DNA of 64,000 nucleotides from Sphingobium scionense (GTDB lineage: Bacteria > Pseudomonadota > Alphaproteobacteria > Sphingomonadales > Sphingomonadaceae). The stretch is from positions 173,877-237,876 of the forward strand of contig NZ_JACIEU010000009.1 in assembly GCF_014197035.1 (NCBI RefSeq), written 5' to 3'. The notes beneath the pieces are model-generated. The model worked only from the letters and a program-made list of their open reading frames with translations, was not told the DNA's origin and ran no database searches. Shown piece by piece: positions 8,883 to 19,678 of this stretch; positions within the stretch are counted from its first letter, which is position 1; each line of letters opens with the position of its first letter. Both the position numbers and the translations under genes were made by a program.

Positions 8883-9290
8883 ATGCAAAGTTTTACCCCG
8901 TTTCTGGTCGTCGCCGTCGCCCTGATCGACGCCGATGGGCGCGTGTTGCTGCAGCAGCGGCCGCCTGGAAAGCCGATGGCGGACCTGTGGGAATTCCCCG
9001 GCGGCAAGGTGGAGCCGGGCGAAACGCCCGAGGCGGCGCTGGTGCGCGAATTGGAGGAGGAGTTGGGCATCCGCACCCACGAAAGTTGCCTGGCCCCTGC
9101 AACCTTCGCCAGCGCACCGCTGGAGAACAAGCATCTGCTGCTGTTGCTCTATGTCTGCCGTAAATGGGAAGGGGTGCCCGAAGCGCGCCATGCCACCGCG
9201 CTGCAATGGGCGCGCCCTGCGCAAATGTATGCGCTCGACATGCCGCCGGCCGACCTGCCGCTGATCGGCATTCTCGACGCGCTGATCTGA
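8883..9290 (+). CDS. mutT: 8-oxo-dGTP diphosphatase (Nudix hydrolase)
   Basis: Hydrolyses oxidised dGTP and so prevents A-to-C mutations. The 135-residue protein carries a complete Nudix box, GX5EX7REUXEEXGU, from Gly41 to about residue 63 (GGKVEPGETPEAALVRELEE). The chosen ATG at 8883 gives the usual MutT length; the longer open frame upstream is antisense to the pilin gene. MutT rather than another Nudix enzyme is supported by length and by the LLQQRPPGKPMADLWEFPGGK context. Confidence 0.9.
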   Translation: MQSFTPFLVVAVALIDADGRVLLQQRPPGKPMADLWEFPGGKVEPGETPEAALVRELEEELGIRTHESCLAPATFASAPLENKHLLLLLYVCRKWEGVPEARHATALQWARPAQMYALDMPPADLPLIGILDALI

Positions 9291-9380
9291 CGGGAAATCC
9301 GGCTCCGCACCGATAGCGCAAGGTTAGGCCATAAAGGGCAGGGGAAGGGCGATGCACACCTTCCCCCGCAGCCTGTAAAG

Positions 9381-9411
9381 GCGGGGGCGACCGCCGGACA
9401 GCCGCCCCCGC
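9381..9411 (-). terminator. Hairpin after bacterioferritin gene
   Basis: GCGGGGGCG (9381-9389) pairs perfectly with 9403-9411. There is no strong T-tract on either side, so it may act as a weak terminator or a 3'-end stabiliser for the leftward bfr transcript ending at 9421. Confidence 0.45.
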
Positions 9412-9420
9412 GCGTTCATG

Positions 9421-9900
9421 TCAGTCTTCCTTGGCCTTGCTCTGCAGCTGGACATAATTCTGGATGCCCATGCGCTCGATCATCTCGAACTGGGTTTCCA
9501 GCGTGTCGACATGCTCTTCCTCGCTTTCGAGGATGTACTGGAACAGGTCGCGGCTGACGAAGTCCTTGATCGACTCGCAATAGGCGATGGCGTCGCGCAG
9601 CACCGGCAGCGCTTCATATTCCAGCTCCAGATCCGCCTTCAGGATTTCCTCGACGGTCTCGCCGATCTTCAGCCGGCCGAGCAGCTGGAAATTGGGCAGG
9701 CCGTCAAGGAACAGGATGCGCTCCGCCACCTTGTCGGCGTGCTTCATCTCGTCGATCGATTCCTCATATTCGAACTTGGCGAGCTTCTCGATGCCCCAGT
9801 GATTGAGGATGCGATAGTGGAGGAAATATTGGTTGATCGCGGTCAGCTCATTCTTGAGGACCTCGTTCAGATAATCGATAACCTTCTGGTCGCCCTTCAT
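9421..9900 (-). CDS. bfr: Bacterioferritin
   Basis: Iron-storage and detoxification protein that forms a 24-subunit shell in the cytoplasm. All ferroxidase ligands are present (Glu18, Glu51, His54, Glu94, Glu127, His130), and Met52, the ligand of the inter-subunit haem, is conserved, so this is a haem-containing Bfr and not a plain ferritin. Length is the usual 159 residues. The gene for its ferredoxin partner lies 160 bases upstream on the same strand. Confidence 0.97.
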   Translation of the reverse strand: MKGDQKVIDYLNEVLKNELTAINQYFLHYRILNHWGIEKLAKFEYEESIDEMKHADKVAERILFLDGLPNFQLLGRLKIGETVEEILKADLELEYEALPVLRDAIAYCESIKDFVSRDLFQYILESEEEHVDTLETQFEMIERMGIQNYVQLQSKAKED

Positions 9901-10060
9901 GGCGTTATGCTCCGGCTGTTATTGGGAATGCCGGACATATAAAGGTTTCGCATCCGGTTGTTAAGCCGGAAAGCCGCAGAAAACCGCCATTTTTCAGGCG
10001 GCTATTGCGTCGGGTTCGCGATTGTCAGGGGCCTTTTACTGCGCCTGCTTCGCAATGATA

Positions 10061-10231
10061 TCAGGCCGTCTCGCGCTCCGCTGCGATGATCGTGCGGGCA
10101 TAGCCGACGCACTGGCCGCACTTGGGGCGGCGGCCGAAACGAGCATAGGCGCTACAGGGGGTATCGGCACCATCACGCGCGGCTTCGCGCAGATCCTTTT
10201 CGCGAATGGCATTGCAAACACAGACGACCAT
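10061..10231 (-). CDS. bfd: Bacterioferritin-associated ferredoxin
   Basis: A 56-residue [2Fe-2S] protein that docks on bacterioferritin and reduces its core to release iron. The cluster cysteines are Cys4, Cys6, Cys38 and Cys41 (MVVCVCNAIRE ... KCGQC), the CxC-x31-CxxC pattern of Bfd. An AGGAGAATCC element precedes the ATG. It lies upstream of bfr in the same direction, the expected pairing. Confidence 0.93.
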   Translation of the reverse strand: MVVCVCNAIREKDLREAARDGADTPCSAYARFGRRPKCGQCVGYARTIIAAERETA

Positions 10232-10285
10232 TGGATTCTCCTGACCCGTGAAATAGGCCAGATGCTAATGGATCGCAATAGAAGA

Positions 10286-11530
10286 TCATGCGCTCCTGCG
10301 AATCTTTTGCACTTTTCCCCGTTGCAGGCTGCGCCACACCCATTCGGCCGGCCCCATCACGAATCGGCTGAGCCAGGCTTGCGACCAGAGCAGCATCACC
10401 GCCCAGGCGACCAGGATGAACAGCGGGAACAACGCCGGGCGCACCTGTCCGAACAGTCCCAGGCCCCAGCCATAGAAGATCGCCGTCATGATGAGGCTGG
10501 TGCCCAGATAATTGCTGAGCGCCATGCGCCCGGTCGCGGCGATGCGGGCGACAAGCCAATGATCGCGATGCCGCGCCAGCAGCCACAGGATCAGCGCCGC
10601 CCAGCCGACCGCCAGCGGGATGCGGAAGGGGAAGGACCAGAGCAGCGCGGTCGAAAAGGCGGTCAGCGGCGCAAAGCCGCTCGCGACCACCCAGATGGTC
10701 AGGCCGATCATCGGCACCAGCCCGATCAGGAAACAGTGGCGGGCGGTCTGCCGATATTGATCGGCGGGCCAGCGGCCGATCAGGAAGCCACCTTTCAGCA
10801 TCGCCATGCCCAGCAGCATGAAGCCCAGCGTGTCGAGCCCGGTGAAGAGGAAGGTCCACAGCCAGTCGCCGAGGAAGCCGGTCAGGTGATGGCGCACGAT
10901 CCCGCCGAAGCTGCCGGTATAGATAGCGATATCCTGCCGGATGATTGGGCTGTTGGGGTCGGACAGGCCGGCGAGGAAGCTGTCCAGACCCTCGCGCGTC
11001 GCGGCCGCCGCACCGGGCGCAGCTGCGGCATCGGCCCAGCCATAGAGGCTGGCGATGAAGGCGCCGCAGATCAGGAAGTGGATCAGGAAGGCGAGGAACG
11101 CCCATTTGACCAGCGCCAGCGGTTCCTTCTGCGTGAAGGCCAGGGCGATCGTGCCGACCACCGCATAGGTCACCAATATGTCGCCCCACCACAGCAATAT
11201 GTGATGCAGCAGGCCGATCGCCAGCAACCAGCCGCCGCGCACCAGTTGCGCTCGCGTGCCGTCGCGCCCGGCCATTTCCTCCCGGTCGATCAGCAGCAGC
11301 ATCGACGCGCCGAACAGCAGCGAGAACAGCCCGCGCATCTTGCCGTCGACCAGGATCAGGCTGCTCGCCCAGAAGGCGATGTCGCCGGCCGACATCGGCC
11401 CGGCCGCGACCGGGTTGAAATAGGCGTTCTGCGGCAGGGCGAAGGCGGTGATGTTCATCCACAATATGCCCATCACCGCGCAGCCGCGCAGCACGTCCAT
11501 GGCTGGGATACGGGGCGATGCGGCGGTCAT
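10286..11530 (-). CDS. DUF418 domain-containing membrane protein
   Basis: A 414-residue inner-membrane protein with about eight to ten hydrophobic segments. It starts RIPAMDVLRGCAVMGILWMNI, the pattern of DUF418/acyltransferase-3-like proteins (predicted transporter or acyl-transfer membrane enzyme). The C-terminal half carries the DUF418 core with GRMALSNYLGTSLIMTAIFYG. The start at 11530 was chosen because it gives the conserved N-terminus; longer frames upstream overlap the divergent methyltransferase gene. The substrate is unknown. Confidence 0.85.
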   Translation of the reverse strand: MTAASPRIPAMDVLRGCAVMGILWMNITAFALPQNAYFNPVAAGPMSAGDIAFWASSLILVDGKMRGLFSLLFGASMLLLIDREEMAGRDGTRAQLVRGGWLLAIGLLHHILLWWGDILVTYAVVGTIALAFTQKEPLALVKWAFLAFLIHFLICGAFIASLYGWADAAAAPGAAAATREGLDSFLAGLSDPNSPIIRQDIAIYTGSFGGIVRHHLTGFLGDWLWTFLFTGLDTLGFMLLGMAMLKGGFLIGRWPADQYRQTARHCFLIGLVPMIGLTIWVVASGFAPLTAFSTALLWSFPFRIPLAVGWAALILWLLARHRDHWLVARIAATGRMALSNYLGTSLIMTAIFYGWGLGLFGQVRPALFPLFILVAWAVMLLWSQAWLSRFVMGPAEWVWRSLQRGKVQKIRRSA

Positions 11531-11576
11531 GCTGGACGATCCTTGAAGATGCTGGCCAAGCGGCCATGGCTCTGCC

Positions 11577-12362
11577 ATGCGCCTAGCCATGAATGATGTC
11601 CGCAAGCAACGGATAAGCGAGTCCTTCGGTGCGGCGGCCGACCGGTATGACGAACATGCCGGGCCGCAGCGGACGGCCGCTGCTCTGGTGGCCGACATCG
11701 CCCAGCGACAAAGTCCTGATGGCGTCGCGCGCATCCTGGAAATCGGGTGCGGCACCGGCCTGCTCACGCGCGACATTCAGACCCGCTGGCCCGGCGCGGA
11801 GCTGGTCGCGACCGACATCTCTCCGCAGATGCTGGACCGCGCGGCATCGGCCGGGCTGGTCGCCGGCACCTTCCTCGCGATGGACGGGGAGGCGCCGTCG
11901 TTCGAGGGCGAATGGTTCGACCTCATCCTCTCCAGCCTCGCCTTCCAATGGTTTGACGACCTGCCTGCCGCGATCGCGCGGCTGGTGGCGCTGCTGCGGC
12001 CCGGCGGCAGCCTCATCTTCTCGACCATGGGGCAGGGCAGCTTCGCCCATTGGCGGGCGGCCCATGCGGCCTGTGATCTGACGCCGGGCGTCCCCGCCTA
12101 TCCCTCGCTCGACGCGCTGCGCGCCATGCTGGCGACCTATGGCGATGCCTTCGCCTTTGACGAGACGGTCCTGCTGGACGGGCAGAGCGCCCGCGCGCTG
12201 ATCGGCCATCTCAAGGGCATCGGCGCTGTGGTGCCGGAGGAGGGGCGCCGGCCGCTCTCCCCCGCTGCGCTGCGCCGGGTCATGGTCGCCTATGACGAAG
12301 CGGGTGGCCGCGACGTCTATCAGTTGCTGATCGGCCGGGTGACACGCGCCGCCCAGGCATAG
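11577..12362 (+). CDS. BioC-like SAM-dependent methyltransferase
   Basis: A 261-residue class I methyltransferase. The N-terminus (RISESFGAAADRYDEHAGPQ) matches the start of malonyl-ACP O-methyltransferase BioC, followed by the SAM motif ILEIGCGTGLLTRDI (about 53-67) and the post-II segment LLRPGGSLIFST. BioC methyl-caps malonyl-ACP to start pimelate synthesis for biotin. No other bio gene is adjacent, so the assignment rests on sequence alone. ATG 11589 is an alternative start. It overlaps the convergent GH43 gene by 43 bases. Confidence 0.75.
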   Translation: MRLAMNDVRKQRISESFGAAADRYDEHAGPQRTAAALVADIAQRQSPDGVARILEIGCGTGLLTRDIQTRWPGAELVATDISPQMLDRAASAGLVAGTFLAMDGEAPSFEGEWFDLILSSLAFQWFDDLPAAIARLVALLRPGGSLIFSTMGQGSFAHWRAAHAACDLTPGVPAYPSLDALRAMLATYGDAFAFDETVLLDGQSARALIGHLKGIGAVVPEEGRRPLSPAALRRVMVAYDEAGGRDVYQLLIGRVTRAAQA

Positions 12363-13990
12363 GGGCCGATCACCGTACCGACGAAGCCGCCGGCCTGATG
12401 GGTGCTGAGGAAGCGGATATCGACGTCACTCGCCAGCACCGCCTCCCGCCCATCGACGCCATAGGCGAAGCGCGCCGTGCCGCCATCCAGGGCGATGGTC
12501 AGGCGGATGGGCTTTGTCGGGTCGATCGGCGCGGCAGCGACCAGCCTGTCACGATCGCTGTCCTCGCGCACCATCATGGCGATCTGCGGTTTGCCGTCCT
12601 TCTGCGTCACGCCGAAGAACAGGAAGGATCGGTCGGACTGCACCGCCGCCAGTCCCGCTCGATCGTCCTCCGCCGCCGGCCGGTAGCTGAGGTCGGTGCT
12701 GATGGTGGCGACATGATGCTGCTGACGCCGCCCGATAAAGGCCGGGGCGCCGCTGAGATCGCCCAGCGCCGCTGCGCCGTCCAGCACCAGTCCGCCCGGC
12801 TCCAGTCGATAAAGCGGCGCCTTGGGCGTCCTTAGTCCGATCCAGTCCATGCTAAGGCTCGGTCCGTCGAACCGGTCGCGATAGGCGAAATCACCGCTGG
12901 TCGGCGGCGCGTCGGCATCGCGCATGGACAGGGCCGGGCGCTTCGCCGCATAGGGAATGGCCTTGCCGGCATCCAATATGTGCGGCCAGCCATCGCGCCA
13001 TGCGACCGGCAGCAGGAAGGTTTCGCGCCCGATATTGTAGAGGTCCGGGCCATAGGGGCGGGTGGCCAGGAAGGTCGCCCACCAGTCGCCCGCCTGCGTC
13101 TGTACCAGCTTGGCATGGCCGGCCGATGTCACCGGATGGGGGCGGGCCGGGTCCAGGTTGCGCTGGCTCAGGATCGGATTGCCGGCATAGGGGGTGAACG
13201 GGCCGCGCAGGTCGCGGGCGCGGAACACCACTTCGCTATGCTGGTCGCCGGTGCCACCCTCGGCCGCGATCAGATAATAAAACCCTTCGCGCTTCAGCAG
13301 ATGCGGTCCCTCGATCCAGGACGGCTTCTGGCTGATGTCGACGCCGCCATTGACGATCTGCCTCGACTCGCCGCTCATCTTGAGCGTGTGCCAGTCAAAT
13401 TCCTGCACCCAGATCGCCCGATGCCCCTCATAGCGGGGCGGTTCGGCCGGCGCGCGGTTATTGACGATGAAGGCGCGGTCGCCTTCCCAGTAGATCGACG
13501 GATCAATCCCCTCGAACGGCAGCCAGTGCGGTTTCGACCACGGCCCGGCCGCATCCTTTGCCGTCAATACGAAATTGCCGCCGCAATCGACACAGGTGCC
13601 GACCAGGTAGAAGAGCCCGTCATGGAAGGAGATATCTGGCGCGAACATGCCGCGCGAACTGCGCAGGCCGTTGAAATCGAACTGGTCGGGCCGGTCGATC
13701 GCGTTGCCGATCTGGCGCCAATGGACCATGTCGGTCGACCGGAAGACCGGCAAGCCGGGATAATGGGCGAAGGAGGAGTTGACGAGATAATAAGTCTCGC
13801 CGACCCGCGTGATCGACGGATCGGGATAATAGCCCGACAGGATCGGGTTGCGATAGTCGTCCGGGCCGGGCGTCACCTGCTCCTGGGCGCGCCCATCATA
13901 GCGGAAATCGCTGAAGCGGGCGGGGCCTGCCAGGGCCGGGCCGGCTATGGCGGCCAGCAACAGCAAGGCGGCACGACGGGTCTTGCGCAT
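12320..13990 (-). CDS. Exported glycoside hydrolase family 43 protein
   Basis: Probable beta-xylosidase or alpha-L-arabinofuranosidase. The 556-residue protein has a signal peptide (MRKTRRAAL ... GPALAGPA, cleavage near 22), then a five-bladed propeller with the expected GH43 acids: Asp57 (YYPDPSI), Asp163 (GIDPSIYW) and Glu227 (SWIEGPHLL). The last 200 residues form a beta-sandwich of the type that follows GH43 domains. A perfect 22-bp palindrome lies 39 bases upstream of the start, pointing to LacI-family control. The substrate is inferred, and no transporter or other glycosidase is beside it. Confidence 0.88.
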   Translation of the reverse strand: MRKTRRAALLLLAAIAGPALAGPARFSDFRYDGRAQEQVTPGPDDYRNPILSGYYPDPSITRVGETYYLVNSSFAHYPGLPVFRSTDMVHWRQIGNAIDRPDQFDFNGLRSSRGMFAPDISFHDGLFYLVGTCVDCGGNFVLTAKDAAGPWSKPHWLPFEGIDPSIYWEGDRAFIVNNRAPAEPPRYEGHRAIWVQEFDWHTLKMSGESRQIVNGGVDISQKPSWIEGPHLLKREGFYYLIAAEGGTGDQHSEVVFRARDLRGPFTPYAGNPILSQRNLDPARPHPVTSAGHAKLVQTQAGDWWATFLATRPYGPDLYNIGRETFLLPVAWRDGWPHILDAGKAIPYAAKRPALSMRDADAPPTSGDFAYRDRFDGPSLSMDWIGLRTPKAPLYRLEPGGLVLDGAAALGDLSGAPAFIGRRQQHHVATISTDLSYRPAAEDDRAGLAAVQSDRSFLFFGVTQKDGKPQIAMMVREDSDRDRLVAAAPIDPTKPIRLTIALDGGTARFAYGVDGREAVLASDVDIRFLSTHQAGGFVGTVIGPYAWAARVTRPISN

Positions 13991-14028
13991 ATCCTCTCCT
14001 CCCATTTTTCGCCGAGCATAGAAGGGAG

Positions 14029-14050
14029 TTTTTGATAGCGCTATCAAAAA
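14029..14050. promoter_or_regulatory. LacI-type operator upstream of GH43 gene
   Basis: A perfect 22-bp palindrome with half-site TTTTTGATAGC, whose centre TGATAGCGCTATCA resembles operators of LacI/GalR regulators that control sugar-use genes in Caulobacter and Xanthomonas relatives. It is 39 bases upstream of the GH43 start, where it could block a promoter. No LacI gene is in the window. Confidence 0.7.
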
Positions 14051-14103
14051 TCCGGCCCTGCGCGCGCAAATGGGCCTGGATATGTCAACTTCGCTGTCAC
14101 TAT

Positions 14104-14577
14104 CTATCGTCGGCGTCCGGCAGCGATGAAGGCGATTGGCAGGCCGACCAGGATGCAGTGGGAGAAGAGCTGGTTGCCGATATTCCAGGCGATCCGGCCG
14201 ATCGGCAGCGCGGCATAGGCGGCGGGCAACCACATGGCGGGCCAGCGCCACGGCCGCACGATCCAGTACATGATCGCCCAGAGCGGCAGGCCATAGAGCA
14301 GGCCGGCGACGACCGGATGGCGGCGCAGGGCAGGGCGCCGCCGCGCGACCAGCATATAGGCGCCCGCCATGCAGGCCATGATCGCGAAATGGACGGCCAG
14401 GCCGGCAATCGCCCATAGCCAGGCGGGATCGCCCCGCGCGCGATCGCCCAACGGGCCGCTGGCGACAAATTGCAGCACCGCATGCGGCGCCGTGCCTGCC
14501 ATGCCGGCAAAGACGAAGGTGGAAAATATGTCGAGTGTGCCGGCGACCAAAGTCGCCCGGATGATCCTCTCGCGCAT
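14104..14577 (-). CDS. Small multi-pass membrane protein, unknown
   Basis: A 157-residue protein with four probable transmembrane helices (around 8-28, 47-75, 88-108, 128-150) separated by Arg-rich loops (ARRRPALRRH). No motif is recognised. The start at 14577 is preceded by GGGGAG. A perfect palindrome lies 29 bases upstream of the start codon, so the gene is probably under its own repressor or activator. Confidence 0.7.
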   Translation of the reverse strand: MRERIIRATLVAGTLDIFSTFVFAGMAGTAPHAVLQFVASGPLGDRARGDPAWLWAIAGLAVHFAIMACMAGAYMLVARRRPALRRHPVVAGLLYGLPLWAIMYWIVRPWRWPAMWLPAAYAALPIGRIAWNIGNQLFSHCILVGLPIAFIAAGRRR

Positions 14578-14605
14578 GGTGCGCTCCCCATTTTCTCGGG
14601 GCGGA

Positions 14606-14624
14606 TCATGACAGATTGTCATGA
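14606..14624. promoter_or_regulatory. Palindromic operator-like site TCATGACA-N3-TGTCATGA
   Basis: An 8-bp perfect inverted repeat with a 3-base spacer, 29 bases before the start of the small membrane protein gene at 14577. The arrangement fits a dimeric repressor site over a promoter or leader. The binding protein is unknown. Confidence 0.55.
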
Positions 14625-14628
14625 ATTT

Positions 14629-14659
14629 GTCCCGCCGGATGCGCTGCACCCGGCGGGAC
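14629..14659 (-). terminator. Hairpin after purL
   Basis: GTCCCGCCGG (14629-14638) pairs perfectly with 14650-14659 across an 11-base loop, nine bases beyond the purL stop in the leftward direction. The following bases read AAATT, not a T-run, so it may be a Rho-aided or stabilising 3' hairpin and not a classic terminator. Confidence 0.5.
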
Positions 14660-14667
14660 GGAAAGAT

Positions 14668-16845
<2,178 letters not shown>

Positions 16846-16924
16846 GAGCGCGCCTTTAGCCGCGTGGCGCAGGATTCACAATGGGGAGGCGGCGGCCATA
16901 TGATGACCGCCGCCCATTATCCAT

Positions 16925-17260
16925 TTAGCAGCTGCTGTTGCGGTCGATGGCGCGGCCAGCCAAGGCACCGGCGCCAGCGCCGACCACGGTGCCGGTGGCG
17001 CGATCGCCCCGCGTGTCGACCGCGCGGCCCAGCAGGGCACCGGCGACGCCGCCCAGCAGCAGGCCGGTGGTGCCGCCCGACTTGCGGCAGCGATAATCAC
17101 CGCGATAGCCGCGACGGTCGGAATAGCGACCATGGTCATGATGGCGGTCGCCACGGTGCCAGCCACGGTCATGGCCGCGAGCGAAGGAGGTCGCCGGAAC
17201 GGCGGTGGCGACGGTTGCGGTCGCCAGGGCCATGGCGATCAGGCTCTTCTTGAAGTTCAT
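16925..17260 (-). CDS. Exported glycine-zipper protein
   Basis: A 111-residue protein with a signal peptide (about 1-28), a His/Arg/Tyr-rich stretch (29-60) and a double glycine zipper (GGTTGLLLGGVAGALLGRAV and VVGAGAGALAGRAI, about 62-105), the layout of Rickettsia-17-kDa-like surface or periplasmic proteins. Such proteins pack helices in the outer membrane or periplasm; the exact role is unknown. There is no lipobox cysteine after the signal peptide. Confidence 0.8.
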   Translation of the reverse strand: MNFKKSLIAMALATATVATAVPATSFARGHDRGWHRGDRHHDHGRYSDRRGYRGDYRCRKSGGTTGLLLGGVAGALLGRAVDTRGDRATGTVVGAGAGALAGRAIDRNSSC

Positions 17261-17372
17261 GGGTCATCTCCTCGACCTGTTTATCTCTGGTACGAGGCTG
17301 TTCTGCCACCGGTTGGCTGGCAACATCCTGAACCATCACGTTATCTGTCGTTCAGGAAAGGCGCGCGGCATG

Positions 17373-17406
17373 AAAAAAGGGCCGGTTCCTAGGGAAGAAC
17401 CGGCCC
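17373..17406 (-). terminator. Terminator of the MliC-like lipoprotein gene
   Basis: GGGCCGGTTC (17379-17388) pairs with 17397-17406, and the A-run at 17373-17378 becomes a T-tract on the minus strand. It lies 33 bases after the stop of the gene ending at 17439. Confidence 0.88.
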
Positions 17407-17438
17407 CTGTAGAAAAAAAGACTGAAGCGATCCTGCGA

Positions 17439-17822
17439 TCAGACGTGGCAGGCCTGCGCCGACTTGCCGGGGATGGTGATGGTCACATCGTTGCCCGAAC
17501 CCTTGACTTCATAGCCGCCCTCGGCGGTGAAGGGCTGGCCGGCTTCAGCGGCCTTCAGCATGGTGGGCGAACCCGTCTTCTCGGTGCGCAGGATCGCGCT
17601 CTTGTCGTCGCTCATATAGTCGACGAAGATCAGGCTGTTGTCCTTGCAGCGGAACTGCTTGTTGGCCTTGACCGACGGCGGCAGCTCGACCGGGGCGGCA
17701 TTGGCCAACTGGGCAGCCATCGGATCGGCGGGGCCGCCGACGACTTCGGGTTCGTCATTCTTGTTGCAGGCAGACAGCATGGTCAGGCCGGCAACGGCGA
17801 TGAGGGGGAGATAATATTTCAT
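17439..17822 (-). CDS. MliC-like lipoprotein (lysozyme-inhibitor fold)
   Basis: A 127-residue lipoprotein. The signal sequence ends in the lipobox LSAC (Cys19). The C-terminal 75 residues (FRCKDNSLIFVDY ... AEGGYEVKGSGNDVTI ... AQACHV) follow the pattern of MliC/PliC, the membrane-bound inhibitors of C-type lysozyme: a Cys-containing first strand, a Gly-Tyr turn, and a last Cys for a disulfide. The start at 17822 is set by the signal sequence. MliC function is inferred from this fold pattern alone. Confidence 0.7.
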   Translation of the reverse strand: MKYYLPLIAVAGLTMLSACNKNDEPEVVGGPADPMAAQLANAAPVELPPSVKANKQFRCKDNSLIFVDYMSDDKSAILRTEKTGSPTMLKAAEAGQPFTAEGGYEVKGSGNDVTITIPGKSAQACHV

Positions 17823-17990
17823 AGCGGTCCTTCTATGTGCACTTGCAACATCATGCGTCAACGCAAAACTGCCCGAATTCCGCCACGCCTGTGCAATGGC
17901 GTCATGACGTTTGCGTGACAATTGCCCGATTGGGCCAGGTGTGCGTCATCCGCGCTTGACCGCGCGGACAGGCGCGGTCAATGCAGGCGC

Positions 17991-18248
17991 ATGGCTGAGG
18001 AAAATACCCCGCAAACGGATCTGTCCCAACTGTCGTTCGAGGATGCGCTGCGCGCGCTCGAATCGATCGTCCGCCGGCTGGAAAGCGGCGATGTCCCGCT
18101 CGATGAGTCGATCTCGCTCTATGCCCAGGGCGAGGAATTGCGCAAGCGTTGCACCGAACGGCTGCAGGCGGCCGAAGCGCGGATCAGCAAGTTGACGGTC
18201 GATGCCGGCGGCACCGTGACCGGCGCCCAGCCCTTCGGCGCGGATTGA
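17991..18248 (+). CDS. xseB: Exodeoxyribonuclease VII small subunit
   Basis: Small subunit of ExoVII, which degrades single-stranded DNA with XseA. The 85-residue protein contains the hallmark SFEDALRALESIVRRLESGD and LYAQGEELRKRCTERL. ispA starts nine bases after its stop, the usual xseB-ispA operon. Confidence 0.95.
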   Translation: MAEENTPQTDLSQLSFEDALRALESIVRRLESGDVPLDESISLYAQGEELRKRCTERLQAAEARISKLTVDAGGTVTGAQPFGAD

Positions 18249-18256
18249 CCCACTGC

Positions 18257-19162
18257 ATGGAACGGAGCGCGGCAGGAGCGCTGGTCGCCGCCCGAGCGGC
18301 AACGGTCGCGGCCGATATCGACCGGGCGTTCGACGCGCTGCTGGCTGTCCCCGACGATCCGCGTCATCGCCTTTATGAAGCGATGCGCCATGCCGCGATC
18401 GGCGGTGGCAAGCGGCTGCGGCCGCTGCTGGTGCAGGCGACCTGCGATCTGTTCAACATTTCCCGCGAATCCGCGCTGCGCGTCGGCCTCGCGATCGAAT
18501 GCATCCATGTCTATTCGCTGGTGCATGACGATCTGCCGGCGATGGACGATGACGATATGCGGCGCGGTAAGCCGACGGTTCACAAGGCGTTCGACGAAGC
18601 GAGCGCAATCCTGGCCGGCGATTGCCTGCATGATCTCGCCTTCGAGATATTGGCCGACGAACAGACCCATCCCGATGCCTTCGTGCGGATCGACCTCGTA
18701 AAGGCGCTCGCCGTCGCCAGCGGCCCGGTCGGCATGGCGGGCGGGCAGATGATGGACCTGGAGGCGGAAAAGGCGCGTTTCGATCTCGCCACCGTTACCC
18801 GGCTGCAAAATCTCAAGACCGGCGCGCTGATCGGCTTCTGCGTCGATGCCGCCGCCATCATGGCGCGCATCCCGGTGGAGGCGCGCACCGGCCTGCACGG
18901 CTATGCCCGCGATATCGGCCTTGCCTTCCAGATTGCCGACGACCTGCTGGATGTAGAGGGCGACGCGGCCCTGGCCGGCAAGGCGCTGGGCAAGGATGCT
19001 GCCGCTGGCAAGGAAACCTTCGTCTCGCTCCTGGGGGTAGACCGGGCGCGGGAACAGGGGCGCTTGCTCGTTGAACAGGCCAAGGCGCACCTGCACGGCC
19101 ATGGCGCGGAGGCGGATCTGCTGCGCGCCATTGCCGACTATATTGTGGAGAGGGACCGCTAG
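18257..19162 (+). CDS. ispA: Farnesyl diphosphate synthase (polyprenyl synthetase)
   Basis: Condenses DMAPP/GPP with IPP to farnesyl diphosphate for quinone, undecaprenyl and carotenoid chains. The 301-residue protein has the first Asp-rich motif DDLPAMDDDDMRRGKP (from residue 91), GGGKRLRP (49-56), and the second Asp-rich motif in IADDLLDVEGD. The length and the two bulky residues before the first motif fit short-chain (C15) synthases. It is followed after three bases by coaD. Confidence 0.93.
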   Translation: MERSAAGALVAARAATVAADIDRAFDALLAVPDDPRHRLYEAMRHAAIGGGKRLRPLLVQATCDLFNISRESALRVGLAIECIHVYSLVHDDLPAMDDDDMRRGKPTVHKAFDEASAILAGDCLHDLAFEILADEQTHPDAFVRIDLVKALAVASGPVGMAGGQMMDLEAEKARFDLATVTRLQNLKTGALIGFCVDAAAIMARIPVEARTGLHGYARDIGLAFQIADDLLDVEGDAALAGKALGKDAAAGKETFVSLLGVDRAREQGRLLVEQAKAHLHGHGAEADLLRAIADYIVERDR

Positions 19163-19165
19163 ATC

Positions 19166-19678
19166 ATGAGCAAGCCGCGTATCGGTGTCTATCCCGGCAC
19201 CTTCGATCCCATCACCCTTGGCCATATGGACATCATCCGCCGCGGCGCGAAGCTGGTCGACAAGCTGGTGATTGGCGTCACCACGAACATCAGCAAGTCG
19301 CCTATGTTTGCCGATGAGGAGCGGCTCGACATGGTCCGCCGCGAATGCGCGGACATCGACACCGAAATCGTCGTCACCGGCTTCAACTCGCTGCTGATGG
19401 ACTTTGCCGAATCGCAGGGCGCCAACGTCATCATCCGGGGGCTGCGCGCTGTCGCCGACTTCGAATATGAATATCAGATGGCGGGCATGAACCAGCAGAT
19501 CAACAGCCGGGTCGAAACCGTCTTCCTGATGGCCGACGTGTCGCTGCAGCCGATCGCGTCGCGTCTGGTCAAGGAAATCGCCCTCTATGGCGGGCCGATC
19601 CACAAGTTCGTCAGCCCCGCCGTGCGCGAGGAGGTGGAGGCGCGGGTGGCCGCACTTGGCCGCAAGGGGCAGGGCTAG
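19166..19678 (+). CDS. coaD: Phosphopantetheine adenylyltransferase
   Basis: Fourth step of coenzyme A synthesis, adding AMP to 4'-phosphopantetheine. The 170-residue protein has the nucleotidyltransferase motif GTFDPITLGH (11-20), RGLRAVADFEYEYQMA and the late SRLVKEIA segment. It is tightly linked to ispA and probably co-transcribed with it. Confidence 0.96.
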   Translation: MSKPRIGVYPGTFDPITLGHMDIIRRGAKLVDKLVIGVTTNISKSPMFADEERLDMVRRECADIDTEIVVTGFNSLLMDFAESQGANVIIRGLRAVADFEYEYQMAGMNQQINSRVETVFLMADVSLQPIASRLVKEIALYGGPIHKFVSPAVREEVEARVAALGRKGQG

